Shown in pieces: positions 61,574-64,000 of a DNA stretch of 64,000 nucleotides. Location: assembly GCF_019799905.1 (NCBI RefSeq), contig NZ_JABGCI010000001.1, forward strand, positions 310,001-374,000. The letters are read 5' to 3'. The notes beneath the pieces are model-generated. The model saw nothing but the letters and a program-made list of their open reading frames with translations, ran no database searches and was not told where the DNA came from. How positions within the stretch are numbered: position 1 is the stretch's first letter; the number at the start of each line of letters is the position of its first letter. The stretch is from Trujillonella endophytica. GTDB taxonomy: Bacteria; Actinomycetota; Actinomycetes; Mycobacteriales; Geodermatophilaceae. The position numbers and the translations under genes are program-made.

Positions 61574-62866
61574 TCACGAGGACTTGGCGGCGCGGAAGCC
61601 GGCCTCCAGGTCGGCGAGGATGTCCTCGATGCCCTCCAGGCCGACCGCGAGGCGGACCAGGCCCGGGGTGACGCCCGTGGTGAGCTGCTCCTCGGGCGTG
61701 AGCTGCGAGTGCGTGGTCGACGCCGGGTGGATCACCAGGCTGCGCACGTCGCCGATGTTGGCCACGTGGCTGTGCAGCTCCAGCGCGTCGACGAAGCGCT
61801 TGCCGGCCTCCATGCCGCCGTGCAGCTCGAAGGTCAGCACCGCGCCGGCGCCCTTGGGGGCGTACTTCTGCTGGGCGGAGTGCCACGGTGAGGAGGGCAG
61901 GCCCGGGTAGTTGACCCGCTCGACGGCGTCGTGGCCCTCGAGGAACTGCGCCACCTTCGTGGCGTTCTCGACGTGCCGGTCCATGCGCAGCGACAGCGTC
62001 TCGATGCCCTGGACCACCAGGAACGCGTTGAACGGGCTGATGGCCGGCCCGAGGTCGCGGAGCAGCTGCACCCGCGCCTTGAGCGCGTACGCCGGCGCGC
62101 CGAGGGAGGCGTAGACCACGCCGTGGTACGTCGGGTCGGGCGTGGTGAAGCCGGGGAACTTGCCGCTGGTCCAGTCGAAGTTGCCCGAGTCGACGATCAC
62201 GCCGGCGATCGCGGTGCCGTGGCCGCCCAGGTACTTCGTCGCCGAGTGGACGACGACGTCGGCGCCGAACTCGATCGGCCGGATCAGGTACGGCGTGGCG
62301 ATCGTGTTGTCGACGATCAGCGGGACGCCGTTGCGGTGCGCGACCTCGGAGACGGCACTGATGTCGAGGATGTCGCCCTTGGGGTTGCCGATCGTCTCGG
62401 CGTAGAAGGCCTTGGTGTTCTCCTGGACCAGCGACTGCCAGTTCTCCGGGTCGTCGGGGTCCTCGACGAACGAGACCGTGACGCCGAGCTTGGGCAGCGA
62501 GTGGTGCAGCAGGTTGTACGTGCCGCCGTAGAGCGACGCCGAGGCGACGATGTGCGAGCCGGCCTCGGCGATGTTGAGGATCGCGAGGGTCTCGGCGGCC
62601 TGCCCGCTGGCCACGGCGAGCGCGGCGACGCCGCCCTCGAGCGACGCGACGCGCTGCTCGAGCGCGTCCTGCGTCGGGTTCATGATCCGCGTGTAGATGT
62701 TGCCCATCTCGGCCAGCGCGAACAGGTCCGCGGCGTGCTGGGCGTCGCGGAACTGGTAGCTCGTCGTCGCGTAGATGGGCAGCGCGCGGGCACCGGTGGT
62801 GGGGTCGGGGCTCGTGCCGGCGTGGATCTGCCGGGTCTCGAAGCTCCAGCTCTGGGGGTCGCTCAT
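61574..62866 (-). CDS. metY: O-acetylhomoserine sulfhydrylase
   Basis: The 430-residue PLP enzyme starts SWSFETRQIHAGTSPDPTTGARALPIYATTSYQFRDAQHA. It has NIYTRIMNPTQDALEQRVASLEGG and the PLP Lys in VVHSATKYLGGHGTAIAGVIVD. It makes homocysteine from O-acetylhomoserine and sulfide. ATG 62866 has GAGGAG 8 nt upstream. That site lies inside a hairpin below a SAM riboswitch. metX follows in the same operon. Confidence 0.95.
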   Translation of the reverse strand: MSDPQSWSFETRQIHAGTSPDPTTGARALPIYATTSYQFRDAQHAADLFALAEMGNIYTRIMNPTQDALEQRVASLEGGVAALAVASGQAAETLAILNIAEAGSHIVASASLYGGTYNLLHHSLPKLGVTVSFVEDPDDPENWQSLVQENTKAFYAETIGNPKGDILDISAVSEVAHRNGVPLIVDNTIATPYLIRPIEFGADVVVHSATKYLGGHGTAIAGVIVDSGNFDWTSGKFPGFTTPDPTYHGVVYASLGAPAYALKARVQLLRDLGPAISPFNAFLVVQGIETLSLRMDRHVENATKVAQFLEGHDAVERVNYPGLPSSPWHSAQQKYAPKGAGAVLTFELHGGMEAGKRFVDALELHSHVANIGDVRSLVIHPASTTHSQLTPEEQLTTGVTPGLVRLAVGLEGIEDILADLEAGFRAAKSS

Positions 62867-62871
62867 GCGCC

Positions 62872-62894
62872 GGTCTCCTCTCGGTCGGGAGACC
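62872..62894 (-). promoter_or_regulatory. SD-sequestering hairpin of metY
   Basis: GGTCTCC (62872-62878) and GGAGACC (62888-62894) pair perfectly around a 9-nt loop. The GAGGAG ribosome site (minus strand, 62880-62875) is within it, so the hairpin would hide the site. It is the probable expression platform of the riboswitch. Confidence 0.6.
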
Positions 62895-62939
62895 CGGCGG
62901 CGCACCGGAGACTCCGTCTTGCCGGGCGGCGGGCGCCGT

Positions 62940-63039
62940 CCGACCGGCTCTTCCCCTGGAGCACCTCGGACGGAGTAGAGGTTGCCGGGCAGCCAGCCAG
63001 GTGCTTGTCACTGCCTCTCGGAAGCCTGTCCCGAAGATA
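62940..63039 (-). promoter_or_regulatory. SAM riboswitch (SAM-I clan, SAM-IV-like) with promoter
   Basis: On the minus strand the core shows GACAAGCACC (63009-63000), GCCCGGCAACC (62990-62980) and GGTGCTCCAGG (62965-62955). These match the actinobacterial SAM-I/SAM-IV core (xCAAGCxCC, CCGGCAACC, GGTGCxCC). TATCTT (63039-63034) is a good -10 box with the expected start near 63027. High S-adenosylmethionine should lower metY-metX translation. I could not fold it by program, so exact class and stems are provisional. Confidence 0.75.
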
Positions 63040-63090
63040 GCGATCCGAGCGCCCCACCTGCCACGGGGGTCCCAGCGGACGGTTCCCCGG

Positions 63091-63615
63091 TCAGCCCGTG
63101 GCCGGGCCGGAGTCGCTGGTCGAGGACCGCGACGTGGTCGGGGTGCGGCTGGACGTCGACGTCGAGGAGGTCTCCGACGGTTCGGCGGTCGACGTCGCCT
63201 CGTCCTCCGCCGGCTCCGTGTCCTCCGTCGGCTCCGTCTCCTCGTCGGTCCGCTCGCTGTCCGTCGTGGTGGCGGGCGCGGAGGAGGTCGGCCGGGCGGA
63301 GGTGGCCGGCGCCGTCGTCGTCGGCTCGGGGGTCGGGACCAGCACCGGCGCGGGCACGGCCGGCACGTCGCCGGTGTCCCCGGCGGGCGCGGTGTCGGTG
63401 CCCTCCGGCCGCACGTAGAGGTAGAGCACGCCGATGGCGACGAACAGCACCGCGAGGACGACGGTCGACGTCCGGGCCCGGCCGAGCCGGCGCGGGACGC
63501 CCGCCCACCAGCGGCGCGGCCCCTCGGCCGGTGCGGTGCTCACGGTCGGCGCCGGGGCCGTCGGCATGGTGCGGGTCGGCTCCTCGGGCCGCCGTGGGCC
63601 GTCCGGGGCGCTCAC
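63091..63615 (-). CDS. Hypothetical single-span protein with Ser/Thr/Pro tail
   Basis: The 174-residue protein has a cytosolic Pro-rich start, one membrane helix near residues 50-70 (STVVLAVLFVAIGVLYLYV) and a low-complexity exported tail of Ser, Thr, Pro and Glu. No family is recognised. GTG 63615 overlaps the MscS stop by 4 bp, so it is the second gene of an MscS operon. The tail may reach into the wall. Confidence 0.6.
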   Translation of the reverse strand: MSAPDGPRRPEEPTRTMPTAPAPTVSTAPAEGPRRWWAGVPRRLGRARTSTVVLAVLFVAIGVLYLYVRPEGTDTAPAGDTGDVPAVPAPVLVPTPEPTTTAPATSARPTSSAPATTTDSERTDEETEPTEDTEPAEDEATSTAEPSETSSTSTSSRTPTTSRSSTSDSGPATG

Positions 63616-64000
63616 TGCTCCCCCCGCGCGGCGACGGGCTGCGCCGGGCCGTTGCCCGTCGTCGGCGGCGGGACGTTGAGCCCCTGCCGGCGGAAGGCGA
63701 GCACCACCCGCGCGCGCAGGTCGCGGCCCACCTCGAACTGCTTGCCCGGCAGGGTCCGCGCGACCATCCGGACGTTCACCTCGTCCAGGCCGAGGCTCTC
63801 GACGCCCATGACCGACGGTTCGTCGAGCAGCAGCGGATGCAGGGCGGGGTCGGCGAAGGCCTCCCGGCCCACCCCGCGCAGGATCTCGTTGACCTGGTTC
63901 ACGTCGACCGAGGGCGGCACCGGGACGTCGACCACCGCGCGGGCCCAGTCGCGGGAGAGGTTGACGACCTTGACGATCTGCCCGTTCGGGAGGGTGACCA
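63612..64000 (-). CDS. MscS-family mechanosensitive channel, C-terminal part (partial)
   Basis: The window holds the last ~129 residues of a gene that begins beyond 64000. LPNGQIVKVVNLSRDWARAVVDVPVPPSVDVNQV and GVESLGLDEVNVRMVARTLPGKQFEVGRDLRARVVLAF are the cytosolic beta and alpha/beta domains of small-conductance mechanosensitive channels. The membrane helices are outside the window. The channel releases solutes under osmotic stress. Confidence 0.85.
   Translation of the reverse strand, partial: VTLPNGQIVKVVNLSRDWARAVVDVPVPPSVDVNQVNEILRGVGREAFADPALHPLLLDEPSVMGVESLGLDEVNVRMVARTLPGKQFEVGRDLRARVVLAFRRQGLNVPPPTTGNGPAQPVAARGEQ

Overview
The window is about 75% G+C and tightly packed with genes. 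GTG starts are common, as are 4-bp start/stop overlaps and promoters with a TANNNT -10 box directly in front of the start codon. This style, together with a mycofactocin locus, NDMA-type alcohol dehydrogenases, and MarR, TetR and IdeR-like regulatory sites, points to an actinobacterium. The gene set looks most like the Geodermatophilaceae (Blastococcus, Geodermatophilus, Modestobacter). That assignment is an inference from protein style, not a database match. I saw no rRNA, tRNA, CRISPR array, prophage or insertion sequence.

Layout. 0-10 kb: the end of an aldo/keto reductase, a lipoprotein, a DUF3097 protein, a PRC-barrel/YsnF stress protein and an M18 aminopeptidase. These are followed by a MoxR ATPase, a CoxE-type VWA protein, an XdhC-type protein, a MOSC protein and two more surface or membrane proteins. 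10-18 kb: two NDMA-dependent alcohol dehydrogenases flank a fused AAA+/VWA protein, a GAF-LuxR regulator and an acyl-CoA synthetase. 18-32 kb: an FAD monooxygenase, two paralogous Gly-tailed small proteins, a cysteine desulfurase-like enzyme and then a dispersed mycofactocin locus. The mycofactocin genes are mftR, mftA, mftB and mftC, a mycofactocin-type SDR, mftE and mftF, with unrelated genes inserted between them. mftD is not in the window. 32-40 kb: a GAF regulator, an MFS pump and a form II (AYRGAGR) CoxSLM molybdenum hydroxylase operon with CoxG. 40-55 kb: an HAD, DedA and hydrolase operon, an amidohydrolase, a wrecked AbiEi/DUF559 gene, a secreted nuclease with RTX-like repeats, a MarR/esterase pair, an antiporter fused to a UBP zinc finger, and TldD/TldE. 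55-64 kb: an NlpC/P60 hydrolase, a MetE-like protein, a gamma-class carbonic anhydrase, glutamate dehydrogenase, a metY-metX operon behind a SAM riboswitch, and the end of an MscS channel.

How the genes fit together. MftA is a short precursor peptide that MftB and MftC (binding protein and radical SAM enzyme) modify, MftE (peptidase) trims and MftF (glycosyltransferase) decorates. The product is the redox carrier of the SDR and of the two NDMA-type alcohol dehydrogenases. The MoxR, VWA, XdhC and MOSC genes at 5-9 kb probably mature a molybdenum hydroxylase, and CoxSLM/CoxG at 34-39 kb is the obvious client.

Most notable observations: a near-palindrome that exactly fills the 17-nt spacer of the mftA promoter; at least four families of long intergenic palindromes that recur at gene ends; a SAM riboswitch with an SD-sequestering hairpin upstream of metY; an IdeR-like iron box; a MarR operator overlapping its own start codon; a recurrent TAxxxx-N6-start leaderless signature; and two genes whose best start is a CTG inside a CTGA overlap, one of them mftF.
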